From NCBI RefSeq assembly GCF_001659605.2, contig NC_035161.2, positions 37,157,956 through 37,221,955 on the forward strand: DNA of 64,000 bases, in the 5' to 3' direction. This document shows positions 32,042 to 43,657 of this stretch, one piece after another. The translations under genes and the position numbers were made by a program. The notes beneath the pieces were generated by a model, which was not told where the DNA came from, ran no database searches, and saw only the letters and a program-made list of their open reading frames with translations. This DNA is from Manihot esculenta. Taxonomy: Eukaryota > Streptophyta > Magnoliopsida > Malpighiales > Euphorbiaceae. Every line of letters begins with the position of its first letter. Within the stretch, counting starts at the first letter, position 1.

Positions 32042-35000
32042 GGTCAAGCCTATGATACTGATCAGAAGAAGGCGAGGAGATATACCATGAGACTTCATCC
32101 CAGGTATGCTTCCTTGATTCTTCCAGCAGAAAAGGAGAGTTTCCATACGATAGTAGACGCAGCCAGGAAAATGGAAGCTAGTGCCAATATTCAGAAACAG
32201 TCACAGGCACAGGCTTCGGGTTCTAAAGCCCCCACACCAAGCAGTAAAAGATGGGATAGAGCAAGAGGAACAAAGAGTAAGTTCTGGAATAAAGTCAAGT
32301 CAGGTCTGGGAATAGGTAGTGGCTCAAGCTCTGGCACAGCTCTAGTCTGCAGACGATGCGGAAAACCACATGGAGGAGTTTGTCGGTTGGGATCTACAGC
32401 TTGTTTTCGATGTGGACAGGAAGGGCATATTGCTCGGGATTGTCCGCAGATGACTTTTGCACCATCCCAGCAGATGAGTTCAGGCAGTGTGGTACAGCCA
32501 GTTGTACGGCCAGCAGCTCCAGTCATGCCTCAGACTAGTGGCAGAGGTAGAGGGAGAGGGGTAGCCTCTACTTCAGCAGCAGGTTCCCGAGGTGGAAATC
32601 CGGTAGCCCCAGCACGGATTTTCACAGTGACACAGGAGGAGGCTAACACGTCGAACACAGTGGTGTCAGGTAATCTCATCATTGGGTGTTCAGATGTGTA
32701 TGCTTTGATGGACCCCGGTGCTTCTCATTCCTTTATTGCTTCGAGAGCCATAGAGCGATTGGGTTTGATCAGTTCTGAGTTAGAGTATCCTCTCTGGGTC
32801 AGTGGACCTAGATGTGACCCATCAGTGGCAGTGTCAGTTTGTCGTTTCAGTCCAGTATTCATAGAGGGTAGATGCCTTCCAGCTGACCTTGTGGTTCTAG
32901 ATTTGACAGATTTTGATGTCATTCTAGGGATGGATTGGTTATCTACATATAGTGCTACGTTGGACTGTCGAGAGAAGCTAGTGAGTCTCAGAGACCAGGA
33001 TGGGTCAGAGTGTGTCTTCAGAGGAGACAGGAGAGGTACACCCAGAGGTATGATTTCAGCCCTTCAGGCTCGTCGTTTGCTTAGGAGGGGTTGTCAGGGG
33101 TTTCTAGCTCATGTGAGAGAGCTAGACAGTCAGGTGAGGGAACCAGCCACAGTACCAGTAGTCCGAGAGTTTCTCGATGTGTTCCCAGACGATTTACCAG
33201 GACTACCACCTGATAGGGAGATAGGGTTTGAAATTGAATTACTGCCAGGGACCAGACCTATCTCTATTCCTCCCTACAGGATGGCGCCAGCTGAGTTAAC
33301 AGAGTTGAAAGAACAGTTGCAGGACTTGGTAGATAAGGGTTTCATCCGCCCTAGTACCTCACCTTGGGGTGCTCCAGTGCTCTTTGTCAGAAAGAAGGAT
33401 GGATCCTTTAGACTTTGTATCGACTACAGACAGTTGAACAAGGTCACTATCAAGAATAGGTATCCTTTACCTAGGATTGATGATCTATTTGACCAGCTAG
33501 CTGGAGCAGGTTGTTTCTCGAAAATAGATCTGAGATCTGGGTATCATCAGTTGAGAGTCAGAGAGGCAGATGTGCCTAAGACAGCTTTCCGGACCAGATA
33601 TGGGCATTATGAGTTCTTAGTGATGCCGTTCGGGTTGACTAACGCCCCTGCAGCATTTATGGATCTCATGAACAGGGTATTCAGTGAGTTTCTGGATCAC
33701 TTTGTCATTGTGTTTATCGATGATATCTTAGTGTATTCCAGAGATGCAGAGGAGCATGCCCAGCATCTGAGGATCGTTTTGCAGACACTGAGAGAGCATG
33801 GTTTATATGCCAAGTTCTCGAAGTGTGAGTTTTGGTTACGGAGCATTTCCTTCTTGGGACATGTAGTATCAGCAGAGGGTATTGAGGTAGACCCCAAGAA
33901 GATAGAGGCTGTAGCTAACTGGCCCAGACCCACGACAGTGACTGAGATTAAAAGCTTTCTGGGACTGGCAGGTTACTACAGGAGGTTCGTTCAGAACTTC
34001 TCAAAGATAGCAGCTCCTATGACCAAATTGACGCAGAAGAACCAGAAGTTTATCTGGTCAGACCAGTGTGAAGAGAGCTTTGAGGAGCTCAAGAGAAGAT
34101 TGACAACAGCACCAGTGTTAGCTCTGCCTGTCAGTAATGAGGAGTTCACAGTGTTCTGTGATGCATCTCGAGTGGGATTGGGTTGTGTATTGATGCAGAG
34201 TGATAGAGTAATAGCTTATGCTTCTAGACAGTTGAAGAAGCACGAGTTGAATTACCCTACCCATGACCTAGAGATGGCAACAGTTATCTTTGCACTTAAG
34301 ATGTGGCGGCATTACCTCTACGGGGTTAAATGCGAGATCTTCACCGATCACAAGAGTTTACAGTACATCTTAAGTCAGAGAGAGCTGAATTTGAGGCAGA
34401 GAAGATGGGTCGAATTGCTCAGTGATTATGATTGTAGGATCCAGTATCATCCGGGTAAGGCGAATATTGTCGCAGACGCCCTAAGCCGGAAGTCACTAGG
34501 CAGTTTGTCCCATATAGCAGCAGAGCGGAGACCGGTTGTGATGGAGCTTTATAAGCTCTTTGACGAGGGATTACAGTTAGAGTTGTCTGGTACAGGTGCG
34601 TTGATAGCACAGATGAGAGTGACACCTGTGTTTCTGGAGCAGATAGCTCAGAGACAGCATGAGGACCCTGAGTTGATGAAAATTGCCAGGACTGTTCAGT
34701 CAGGCAACAATGCAGAGTTCAGATTTGACAGCAAAGGGATCCTTCGTTATGGGAGTCGACTTTGTGTACCAGATAGGGGCAGTGTGAAGGAAGACATTAT
34801 GAGGGAAGCTCATAATGCGAGGTACAGTGTTCACCCAGGAGCTACCAAGATGTATCAGGATCTGAAAAGGGTCTATTGGTGGCCAGCCATGAAGAAAGAA
34901 GTGGCGCAGTTCGTGACAGCCTATGAGGTTTGTCAGAGGGTAAAATTAGAGCATCAGAAACCAGCCGGAATGCTTAACCCATTACCGATTCCAGAGTGGA

Positions 35001-36055
35001 AATGGGAGAACATAGCCATGGATTTTGTAGTGGGTTTACCAGTAGCGTCCAACAGGATAGACTCGATATGGGTGATTGTGGACAGACTCACGAAATCTGC
35101 TCATTTTCTTCTAGTACGGAGTAACTATTCTGTGGATAAGTTGGCACAGGTTTATCTGGATGAGATAGTGAGATTACATGGAGTTCCCGTGTCTATAGTT
35201 TCAGACAGAGGACCTCAGTTTACCTCCCGCTTTTGGCAGAGTCTGCAAAGTGCGATGGGCACGAGATTAGAGTTTAGTACTGCTTTCCACCCACAGACTG
35301 ATGGACAGTCAGAAAGGACCATCCAGACCATAGAGGATATGCTTCGCCTATGTGTGTTAGACTTTGGCGGTTCTTGGAGGCAGCATCTACCTTTGGTGGA
35401 ATTTGCCTACAATAACAGTCATCATGCTAGCATTGGGATGGCTCCTTATGAAGCATTATATGGGAGGAAGTGCAGATCCCCTGTTTGCTGGGAAGAGGTA
35501 GGAGAGAAAGCTCTTGCAGGACCAGAGTTAGTAGATCTTACCAGTAGAATGGTGCCCATGATCAGAGAGAGAATCAGAACAGCTCAGAGTAGACAGAAAA
35601 GTTATGCAGACGTTCGTAGAAAGCAGTTAGAGTTTCAGGAAGGTAATTGGGTATTGCTGAAAGTGTCTCCAATGAAAGGAGTGGTTCGTTTTGGAAAGAA
35701 AGGTAAATTGGCTCCACGGTACATTGGACCCTTTGAGGTGTTGCAGAGGATCGGAAATGTGTCGTATAAGCTGGATTTACCTGCTTCTATGGAGAGGATT
35801 CACCCGGTATTTCATGTTTCTATGCTACGACAGTTTGTGTCAGATCCGAATCAGGTTCTGAGTGAGCCTGAGGTGGAGATTCACACAGATCTCACCTATA
35901 TAGAGCAGCCAGTGCGGATTCTGGACACGCAGATCAGACAGCTAAGGAACAAGGAGATTCCGATGGTGAAAGTTTTATGGAACCACCATAACCTAGAAGA
36001 GTGCACATGGGAGACGCGGGAGTCTATGCTCCAGCAGTATCCATATTTGTTTTGA
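32042..36055 (+). CDS. gag-pol: E4 Gag-Pol, remaining part
   Basis: 1,337 aa continuing the frame of 22045-22923. Order: end of capsid; two zinc knuckles (about 32345-32445); aspartic protease ([11 protein letters not shown] at about 32707); reverse transcriptase with [10 protein letters not shown] (about 33712); RNase H (DASRVGLG at about 34155, FTDHKSLQY); integrase (HHCC finger 34810-34935, catalytic D near 35020, D near 35202, E near 35306); GPY-like module; and a chromodomain-like C-terminus (about 35925-36052). It provides reverse transcription, RNA degradation and DNA joining for the element. Oddity: the integrase finger reads YEVC at 34922-34933, where E1 and E3 read CDVC or CEVC. One zinc-binding Cys is therefore Tyr, which could cripple integration despite the open frame. 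Confidence 0.95.
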   Translation, partial: GQAYDTDQKKARRYTMRLHPRYASLILPAEKESFHTIVDAARKMEASANIQKQSQAQASGSKAPTPSSKRWDRARGTKSKFWNKVKSGLGIGSGSSSGTALVCRRCGKPHGGVCRLGSTACFRCGQEGHIARDCPQMTFAPSQQMSSGSVVQPVVRPAAPVMPQTSGRGRGRGVASTSAAGSRGGNPVAPARIFTVTQEEANTSNTVVSGNLIIGCSDVYALMDPGASHSFIASRAIERLGLISSELEYPLWVSGPRCDPSVAVSVCRFSPVFIEGRCLPADLVVLDLTDFDVILGMDWLSTYSATLDCREKLVSLRDQDGSECVFRGDRRGTPRGMISALQARRLLRRGCQGFLAHVRELDSQVREPATVPVVREFLDVFPDDLPGLPPDREIGFEIELLPGTRPISIPPYRMAPAELTELKEQLQDLVDKGFIRPSTSPWGAPVLFVRKKDGSFRLCIDYRQLNKVTIKNRYPLPRIDDLFDQLAGAGCFSKIDLRSGYHQLRVREADVPKTAFRTRYGHYEFLVMPFGLTNAPAAFMDLMNRVFSEFLDHFVIVFIDDILVYSRDAEEHAQHLRIVLQTLREHGLYAKFSKCEFWLRSISFLGHVVSAEGIEVDPKKIEAVANWPRPTTVTEIKSFLGLAGYYRRFVQNFSKIAAPMTKLTQKNQKFIWSDQCEESFEELKRRLTTAPVLALPVSNEEFTVFCDASRVGLGCVLMQSDRVIAYASRQLKKHELNYPTHDLEMATVIFALKMWRHYLYGVKCEIFTDHKSLQYILSQRELNLRQRRWVELLSDYDCRIQYHPGKANIVADALSRKSLGSLSHIAAERRPVVMELYKLFDEGLQLELSGTGALIAQMRVTPVFLEQIAQRQHEDPELMKIARTVQSGNNAEFRFDSKGILRYGSRLCVPDRGSVKEDIMREAHNARYSVHPGATKMYQDLKRVYWWPAMKKEVAQFVTAYEVCQRVKLEHQKPAGMLNPLPIPEWKWENIAMDFVVGLPVASNRIDSIWVIVDRLTKSAHFLLVRSNYSVDKLAQVYLDEIVRLHGVPVSIVSDRGPQFTSRFWQSLQSAMGTRLEFSTAFHPQTDGQSERTIQTIEDMLRLCVLDFGGSWRQHLPLVEFAYNNSHHASIGMAPYEALYGRKCRSPVCWEEVGEKALAGPELVDLTSRMVPMIRERIRTAQSRQKSYADVRRKQLEFQEGNWVLLKVSPMKGVVRFGKKGKLAPRYIGPFEVLQRIGNVSYKLDLPASMERIHPVFHVSMLRQFVSDPNQVLSEPEVEIHTDLTYIEQPVRILDTQIRQLRNKEIPMVKVLWNHHNLEECTWETRESMLQQYPYLF

Positions 36056-36095
36056 GGTTAGTTTCCTCCTTGTGTTTTGTTTTTGTATGTTTTAG

Positions 36096-36132
36096 GAACA
36101 TCCGAGGACGAATGTTCTTAAGGAGGGGAGAA
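36096..36132 (+). other. E4 hairpin and polypurine tract
   Basis: Near-perfect inverted repeat GAACATCCG/CGAATGTTC (36096-36104, 36109-36117; one mismatch) and the purine run AGGAGGGGAGAA (36121-36132) directly before the 3' LTR. Confidence 0.88.
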
Positions 36133-38394
36133 TGTAATACCCGGCTAGAATCCGGCACCGGAATTCCTATTATCTGGCGGAATCCGGGGTGTTGGGATTC
36201 TATCTAAGGGTAGGAGTTATGTGTTACTAAGGGTTATGATGTGTTTCAATGTTTTAAGGTTAAGGGAAGTGAGTTTTGAGTTGAAATGACCTTAGGCAGT
36301 TGAGCCAAGTTCGGCCGCCGAAAGTAAGTTCGGCCGCCGAAAGTGTTTGGCTTCCGAAGGGAAGTTCGGCCCCCGAACGTTGCATGGTCTTGCATGTGAT
36401 TGGGCAGCCGACGATGAGTTGGCCAGCCAAGCTGAGTCATGGCTTTTGACAGATGTTAGCCTCAGATTCTTGCCATGAATTAGCCACGTCTTCTATGACT
36501 CATCTGCAAGTGTTTTGAGCAGCTCATGCAGGAGTTTGCTCATTCACCAAGTTTTGAAGGGTTTGAAGCAAAAGTGAGTTTGAGAGAGTTTGAGAGTGTG
36601 AGAAGAGGTGATCCGTTTTCCCTTGTTCAGAGTGTTTAGCTTCTTGCTACAGGAGGTAAGTGATGCACTTGAACATGTGTATATGTTTCTGAGTTTATGG
36701 GGATAAAGGAAGGAGATGCATGCTTAGGGTATTAATGGTAGTTTTAAGAATTATGCATGGTTACATGTTTATATGTATGTTTGTTTTGTTGTTTGGGGTT
36801 ATTAGCTAGTTTTGGACCCCTGTGATCATATACATGAGTATATGTATGTTGAGGAGGTGAAGTTTGCATGGTTTGAGAAGTTGAAGGAAAGAAGGAGATG
36901 GTTTGTCGTTGAAACTGAGTTCTGGATGAACTCAGGTTCGGCAGCCGAAAGTTCATTCGGCCGCCGAACCTCTTGCATGGTAGCTTAGGCTGCCACAGCT
37001 TGCCCCGAGTGTTTTTGCATGTTCGGCTTTGTTTGGGGGATTCGGCCGCCGAAGGTGCCGCCGAAGGTTAGAGACTTTCGTCTCTGGAGTGCCTTGTGGC
37101 CTCCGAAACTTGCCCCCGAAAGGGTTCGGCCGCCGAACATAGAGATTCGGCCGCCGAAGGTGCTTGAGTTTCGTCTCTGGAGAGGACTTTCGGCCGCCGA
37201 ACCTGCCGCCGAAAGTGTTCTGTCCAGCTTTCTTTTACATGTGATACATGGCTAGTTGAGTGAGTTTAAGGGGATTCTTAGGGAGGTTAAGAAAGTTATT
37301 CATAAGCTTATTTGGTCCCTCATTTGAGTCCATCTGTATAGGTACAGACCAGAGGAACCAGAGAGAGCAGCAGTGAGTACTGCTCCAGAGATTCAGAACC
37401 TGCAGAGTCAGTCAGTCCAGTTAGCCAGAGGTGAGTGGAACTAAACTTATAACTTTTAATTGAACCATAAACTGCTTTTAGCATATCTCATGCATCATGA
37501 TTATGCCATAGGTTGATTGCATTAGTATACACGAATATGTTGCATTGCATTATTATTTGGTGATGTGAGTAAATGCTGAATGATCCAATAGTCTCAGACA
37601 GGAAGTCCAGGAGCCTTTGACTACGCCCTGGCACGTATAGCAAAGACCAGGAGCCTTTGACTACGCCCTGGCAGGTATATAGTAAAGTCCAGGAGCCTTT
37701 GACTACGCCCTGGCAATGGTAAGTACAGAGGTGTTATATACACATATACATATATGACAGGAAGACCAGGTGCTCGATTCTACGCCCTGGCACAGAGTTA
37801 CTGGGACTATGTGGTGACAGGTTTACTCTTGATGTGGCTTGTCTGTGATATGGTGCATTCCATGAGATCATATTTTACTGAGATGTTTTACTGTTCTACT
37901 CACTGGGCTATAGAGCTCATCCCACTCCCTTAACCCCAGTTTTGCAGGTTCAGTGTACAGTGTACAGGGACAGTCCAGCAGAGTACAGGAAAAGAGAAGA
38001 GATCTGTAATAGCTTAGAGTGGACATGTAATATTAAAGAGATGTAATAGTTGTTGCTTGACCTAGACCTAGTGATGTATGTTTGTACATGATCTGTATAT
38101 GTATATATGTTTTCCTGTATGTGAAAACCAGGCTTAACAGGTATGAGTTAACCCATCTAGAGCAAGCTCTAGTCAGGGATACAGAGTACAGAGTACATGA
38201 GTACAGAGTACAGAGATAGTGCATGCACAGGTTAAGCCTTGGTTCAGCAAAGAGTTTTATTTTCACATAAACTGTATGATCATGTATAAGGTTTACAGGT
38301 ACACAGAGAGTATAGCAGGCTTGCTACGGGTTCTGGCGGCCTTAAGCCGACCTGAATCCTAGCGCCGGTGACGGTCCAATTTGGGGTCGTTACA
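36133..38394 (+). repeat. E4 3' LTR
   Basis: 2,262 bp, the same length as the 5' LTR, ending GTCGTTACA and followed by the duplication ttatc (38395-38399). Together with the E3 5' LTR (39479-42181, minus) it forms a long inverted repeat across a spacer of about 1.1 kb. Confidence 0.96.
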
Positions 38395-38399
38395 TTATC

Positions 38400-39257
38400 T
38401 GTGAATTCATCAACACTCATTTCATCTGTCTGTCTCAACTGTTCAAATTCAATGACTTTCATCTCCCTGGAGCTATCAGGAAAAGCCCACCCTGCAAATT
38501 CATTGGCAAACTCTCCCCAAGACATACTGTCCATTCTGGGTTCCACATAGTTCTTAAATCATTCTCTGGCCTTCTTGCATTTAAGTGTAAACCCTGCCAT
38601 CTCAATGGCTCTCCTATCATCTGCTCCCAATTCACTGGTTATCATTCTAACTGCTCTGAGGTACTCAAATGGATCATCTCCCGTGTTATATTTAGGAGCA
38701 TCCAATTTCAAGTACTCCGTCATTTGGACTTTACCTCCAGATGAGCTAGGTTGATGTCTGTCAACAACAGAGGCTACTGGTTTTGGTGGTGGTACTGGGT
38801 CATTTGGTTCTGGGTGTGCTGCACTTGGATGGGTAGGGGAAGATGGATACATAGGATATGGGGGATAGTAAGAAGAATACGGCATATATGGCATGTAAGG
38901 GGGATATGGGACAAAACTAGAGTACTCCGACATACCTCCCATCGGATACTCTGGATAGCCAAAACCTGAAGTCTGAGCGCCTCCCTGCGACTCTCCCATA
39001 CCTTCCTCAAATCTGCCTATACCCACGCTATCATCTCTAGACTGGTCAATCTCCATCGCCTCCCTCCTTTCCTCTGATCTTCCTCCCCTAGCTGTTCCTC
39101 TTCTGCTCTCGTCGACAGACCTTCTAGGGTCTATGGACGTACCTTCCCTGCTAGATCTCTGAGACCTTGCCCTGGGCAATGCAGGAGGACGAGCAGCTGT
39201 TCTCTCACTCTCTGGTGGGACTCCAGTCAATCGGGCTGATCGACGAGTTCCTCTCAT
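38400..39257 (-). pseudogene. gag: E3 gag, N-terminal part
   Basis: Start ATG 39257 (MRGTRRSARLTGVPPES), an acceptor-like TGTTTCCAG 7 nt upstream, and a Tyr/Pro-rich segment like E4. A TGA at about 38559-38561 replaces the Trp of EWFKNYVEP; the frame then reads on to the E4 insertion at 38400 and resumes at 19559. Again TGG-to-TGA. Confidence 0.93.
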
Positions 39258-39462
39258 CTTTACTCTGGAAACACAACATATAATATAGCACTTTAGCACA
39301 TAAACATCACATATCAGTAATACACATGCAAAACTCATGGCATATCATAACAGATAGGACGCAACACCCTATCCTAGTGGACATGATTTCCTATTGTGCT
39401 TGACCACTTCTAACCTGTATGAGCCCAACACTGTCTCTAGAGGTCCGATCATGTGAACCTAG

Positions 39463-39475
39463 GGCTCTGATACCA
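39463..39475 (-). other. E3 primer binding site
   Basis: The complement reads TGGTATCAGAGCC, 3 nt from the LTR edge at 39479. Confidence 0.92.
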
Positions 39476-39478
39476 ATC

Positions 39479-42181
39479 TGTAACGACCCCAAAATGGACC
39501 GTCACCGGCGCTAGGATTCAGGTCGGCTTAAGGCCGCCAGAACCCGTAGCAAGCCTGCTATACTCTCTGTGTACCTGTAAATCTCATACATGATCATACA
39601 TTTTCTGTGAAAATAAAAACTCTTTTCTCTGTACCAAGGCTTAACCTGTGCATGCACTATCTCTGTACTCTGTACTCTGTACTAGGGGTGAGCAGAATCC
39701 GGTTCGAACCGAAAAAACCGACCGAAACGAACCTATTTGAAAATTTGGTTCGGTTTTTTATACATTTCGGTTCGGTTCGGTTTTAAATTTCAAAAATTTC
39801 GGTTATTTCGGTTCGGTTCTGTTTTGATCAGAAAAAAACCGAAAAAACCGAACCGAACCGATTAGGAATAATAATATGTTTTTTCAATAATATAGAGAAA
39901 TTAAATTATATTAAAATTAAAATATTTTAATTAAATTTTAAAATACTAAAAATAAAGTGTAAAAAATTTAAAAAATATTAAAAATCGAAACCGATCAAAC
40001 CGAACCGAATCGAACCGAATCAGACCGGTTCGGTTCGATTCGGTTTCTGACCAAAATCGGTTCGGTTCGGTTTTCATAAAATCTAAAATTTCGATTTTCG
40101 GTTTATTCGGTTCGGTTCGGTTTTGAACCGAACCGACCGAATGCTCACCCCTACTCTGTACTCTGTACCCCTGACTAGAGCTTGCTCTAGATGGGTTCAT
40201 TTATACCTGTTAAGCCTGGTTTTTACATTCTCAGTAAAACATATACATATACAGATCATGTACATAACAATAGATTTACAACACAAACGACTAAGTCAAG
40301 CACATCGATAACTGAAAACATAACTATTACATCTCTTTCACATTACATGTACACTCTACACTATTACATTTCTCTTTACTCTTTCTGTGTTCTGCTGACT
40401 TGCCCTGTACACTGTACACTGAACCTGCAAGACTGGGGTAAAGGGAGTGGGATGAGCTCTATAGCCCAGTGAGTAGAACAGTAAAACATCTCAGTAAAAT
40501 ATGATCTCATGTAATGCACCATAGCACAGACAAGCCACATCAAGAATAAACCTGTCACCACATAGTCCCAGTAACTCTGTGCCAGGGCGTAGAATCGAGC
40601 ACCTGGTCTTCCTGTCATATATGTATATGTGTATATAACTCCTGTATACTTACCATTGCCAGGGCGTAGTCAAAGGCTCCTGGTCTTTACTATATACCTG
40701 CCAGGGCGTAGTCAAAGGCTCCTGGACTTCCTGTCTGTGACTATTGGATCATTCAACATTTACTCACATCAACAATGTCGTATGCAATGCAACATATTCG
40801 TGGATACTAATGCAATCAACCTATTGCATAATCATGATGCATGTAATATGCTAAAACCTTCCATTGTGCAAGTAAAAGAGTTAAGTTTAGTTCCACTCAC
40901 CTCTGGCTAACTGGACTGACTCTGCAGGCTCTGAAAACTCTGTAGCAGAACTCACTGCTGCTCTCTCTGGTTCCTCTGGTCTGTACCTATACAGATAGAC
41001 TGAAATGAGGGACCAAACTAGCTTATGACCAACTCTATTAACCTCCCCTAGAATCCCCTTAAACTCACTCTAACATCCATGCAAAACATGCAAAAGAAAG
41101 CTGGACAGAACACTTTCGGCGGCAGGTTCGGCGGCCGAAAGTCCTCTCCAGAGACGAAACTCAAGCACCTTCGGCGGCAGAACGTCCACTTTCAGCTGCC
41201 GAACCCTTACGGGGGCAAGTTTCGGAGGCCACAAGGCACTCCAGAGACGAAAGTCTCTAACCTTCGGCGGCACCTTCGGCGGCCGAACTCCCCTCTAGAG
41301 CCGAAAGTCCAAAAGCTCGGGGGCAAGCTTGGGCAGCCGAAGCCACCTCCTCACACCTCTTCAGGGGTTCGGCGACCGAATGTACCTTCGACTGCCGAAC
41401 CTGAGTTCATCAGCAGGGCAGAAACTTACCCTGCCTCTCGCCAAATGCTCCAAACTCCCCTCCAACTTCACACCACACTTCCTCAACTTGCATACACTCA
41501 TGTATATGCTCAAAGGGGTCAAAAACTACCTTAAAACCCCAAAAACACAACACAAAAACAAGCTCTATGCACAAAATCATCAAAACCTCACACAAAACCC
41601 TATTCATGCATCTCTCTCTCCACACCCCATAAAACCTTCAAAAAACATACAAACAAGCTCAGGATCTTCACTTACCTCGTGAAAACAAGTAGATGAAGAA
41701 TCCTAACGTGGAGTTTTGGAGCAACTCTTCTTCAAACTCTCCAAACTTCACAACTTTGAGTTTTTTAGCTTAAAACCTTCAAAAGATCATAAAACTAATC
41801 AAATCTTTGCATGATTTAATGAAAACATGAAGAAATACTCACAAAGGACAGAGTTTCACCTCAGCAAGTGAAAGAAACGGTGCTCTACCGCTTCAACCGA
41901 CTGAGGGCCCTTTATAGGTGGCTGGCCAGACCACCTTCGGCGGCCTATCATGAAACCGAAAGCCATGCATGTTCGGCGGCCGAACTTCAACTTCGGCGGC
42001 TGAACCTGGCTTTTCTGCCTTGGTTCATTTCACTCAAAAACTCATTTCTTTATGCTTAAAACTTCATGAACATAGCAAAACATTTAAGAAAAACATAAAG
42101 CTCACCCGTCTAGAGACTTCCGACATCTAGAATTCCACCGGAAAGTAGAATTCCGATGCCGGACTCCAGCCGGGTATTACA
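39479..42181 (-). repeat. E3 5' LTR, with MITE inside
   Basis: Begins tgtaacgacccc and ends gggtattaca. It is 2,703 bp, or about 2,224 bp without the MITE and its duplication. It includes CCAGG...CCTGG repeats (about 40580-40725), a GC-rich palindrome cluster (about 41115-41400), a minus-strand TATAAAG (41910-41916) and GC-box-like palindromes upstream of it (about 41935-42010). Similar to the E4 LTR over most of its length. Confidence 0.94.
39683..40153. mobile_element. hAT-like MITE in the E3 LTR
   Basis: 471 bp with perfect terminal inverted repeats TAGGGGTGAGCA / TGCTCACCCCTA, an AT-rich centre and subterminal arrays of CGGTTCGGTTCGG on one side and the complement on the other. Flanks are ctctgtac on both sides (39675-39682, 40154-40161), an 8-bp duplication as hAT transposases make. 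The surrounding DNA is itself a 7-bp tandem repeat, so the duplication could be fortuitous. The E4 LTR lacks this insert at the homologous place. No coding capacity. Confidence 0.85.
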
Positions 42182-43657
42182 GGAAAAGTGGACAGTCTCT
42201 GACTCCCCCTGAGGATTTTCTGACTCTCTCTGAGGATAGCTAAGCCAACTTGGAAGTGGTGGTTTTGCTGTATTCTCCCTCTCACTGCCAGTTGGCGAGG
42301 AGAAAAAATACTCGTATTCAAGAAAAGTGCAGTCCATAGTGGTGAAGAGCCGTTTAGATATTGGGTCAAAACACCGATTGCCCTTTTTATGAACACCATA
42401 ATCGAGGAACACACACTTAAGAGCACATAGATCAAGTTTAGTGCGATGTGATTTAGGAATGTGAACATAGACAGTGGAGCTAAAAATTTTAGGTGGAAGG
42501 TTTAGATGGGAAGGGATGGTGTGATGAGAAGACAAAATATGCAGTGGAGATTAGAAATTAAGAACCCGAGACGAGAATCTATTGATGAGGTAAATAGAAG
42601 TAACAACTGCTTCGGATCAAAACTTAGAAGGAACCCGGACTTCGAACAATAAGGCTCGGGTGATTTCAAGGATGTGCCGATTTTTTTTTCGATGACTCCA
42701 TTTTGTTGTGGGATATACGGACAAGTAGTTTGGTGAATGATCCTATTGTCCCGAAAAAAGGTTTGAAGATGATTGTTGACAAATTCCCACATTGTCAGAC
42801 CAGAGGACTTGAATGGTGCTGTGAAATTGAGTTTTAATCATGCGAAAACAGTTGCAAAATTTTTCAGCCATTTCGTATTTATGTTTCAACAAGTAGATTC
42901 AAGTAACACGAGTGCAATCATCAATAAAAGTAACAAAGACTTATAATCTTGAGAAACAGTTTTCGGGGCAAATCCTCATATATTAGAGTGTATTATTGAG
43001 AATGGAGTATCAGATTTATTTGCGGAAATATGATAAGTACTCTTATGACTTTTAGCAAGCACGAAGATATTCACTTGGGGGATGGCCAAAGCGCAAGTAC
43101 CAGAGCCACAATTGTCGGGTTTAAGACCCTTGAGCTAAGTGAGCTGACCCAATGCTCGAGACCTCCTCCACATTGTACAATCCATCTTTCTCAAAACCAC
43201 GGCCGAGTACCGTGTCCATATGAATATCCTGCAAAACACAAAAATGAAGATACGTGAGTACTTTGCAATTTAACTACTTGGTGATTTGACTGACAGAGAG
43301 TAATTTGCAAGATAAGGAGGGTACATAGAGGCAGTTGGAGACATTTAAAGTGGGAATTATAGAAAGGATGCCACCACTGATAACTGGGAATGAGCCACCA
43401 ATAGCGTTTAGAATATTGGATTTGATGGGTGGAGTTCGAAAAATAATATCTGAAGGATCATTGGTCATAGTGTCTGTAGCTCCTGAATCAAATATCCAAC
43501 CACTAGTACTATGCACATTATTAACATGGCCAACACAATTATTTAAAATGGTAAGGATAGAAATGTCATTTGACCTTTCCAACCCTAAAATACCTCCTTC
43601 ACTATCAGTTGAGGCATTTGTGCCTCCTTCTCGTTCGGTTCCACCTAGCGTTGCTGC
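42182..43657 (-). pseudogene. Copia protease and integrase remains
   Basis: Protease region WIFDSGATDTMTND (about 43480) and the pre-integrase motif LYVPSLSCKLLSVSQITK (about 43280). After frameshifts comes the integrase core end with HQTTCPYIPQQNGVIEKK (about 42690-42750; normally AERK). Then the integrase-RT linker with LKCVFLDYGVHKKGNRCFDP (about 42350-42425). Several frames are needed, so it is dead. RT and RNase H would follow to the left but are displaced by E3. Confidence 0.88.

Larger units (their letters stand above)
19560..38394 (+). mobile_element. E4: near-intact Tekay-type gypsy element, interrupted by E5
   Basis: LTRs of 2,262 bp each (19560-21821, 36133-38394) with at least one difference (GTTGGCC against GTTAGCC near 19883 and 36456). 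The target duplication is an exact ttatc (19555-19559, 38395-38399) in E3 gag. PBS, a single gag-pol frame and PPT are present. E5 with its duplication occupies 22924-32041; without them E4 is about 9.7 kb. Recent, because the LTRs are nearly the same, but older than E5. Confidence 0.95.
16135..42181 (-). mobile_element. E3: Tekay-type gypsy element split by E1 and E4
   Basis: The pieces are 38400-42181 (5' LTR, PBS, gag start) and 16135-19559 (rest of gag, protease, RT, RNase H, most of integrase). The integrase end, chromodomain and 3' LTR lie beyond E1, outside the window. E3 and E4 are close relatives in opposite orientation. E3 sits in the copia element: copia coding sequence resumes at 42182 (possible target duplication ggaaa, partner outside the window). 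E3 carries a nonsense codon in gag and a MITE in its LTR, so it is older than its passengers. Confidence 0.92.

Noticed and set aside
42110..42535. Copia frame extending left of 42182
   Set aside because: Its last part reads into the E3 LTR; copia sequence ends at 42182.
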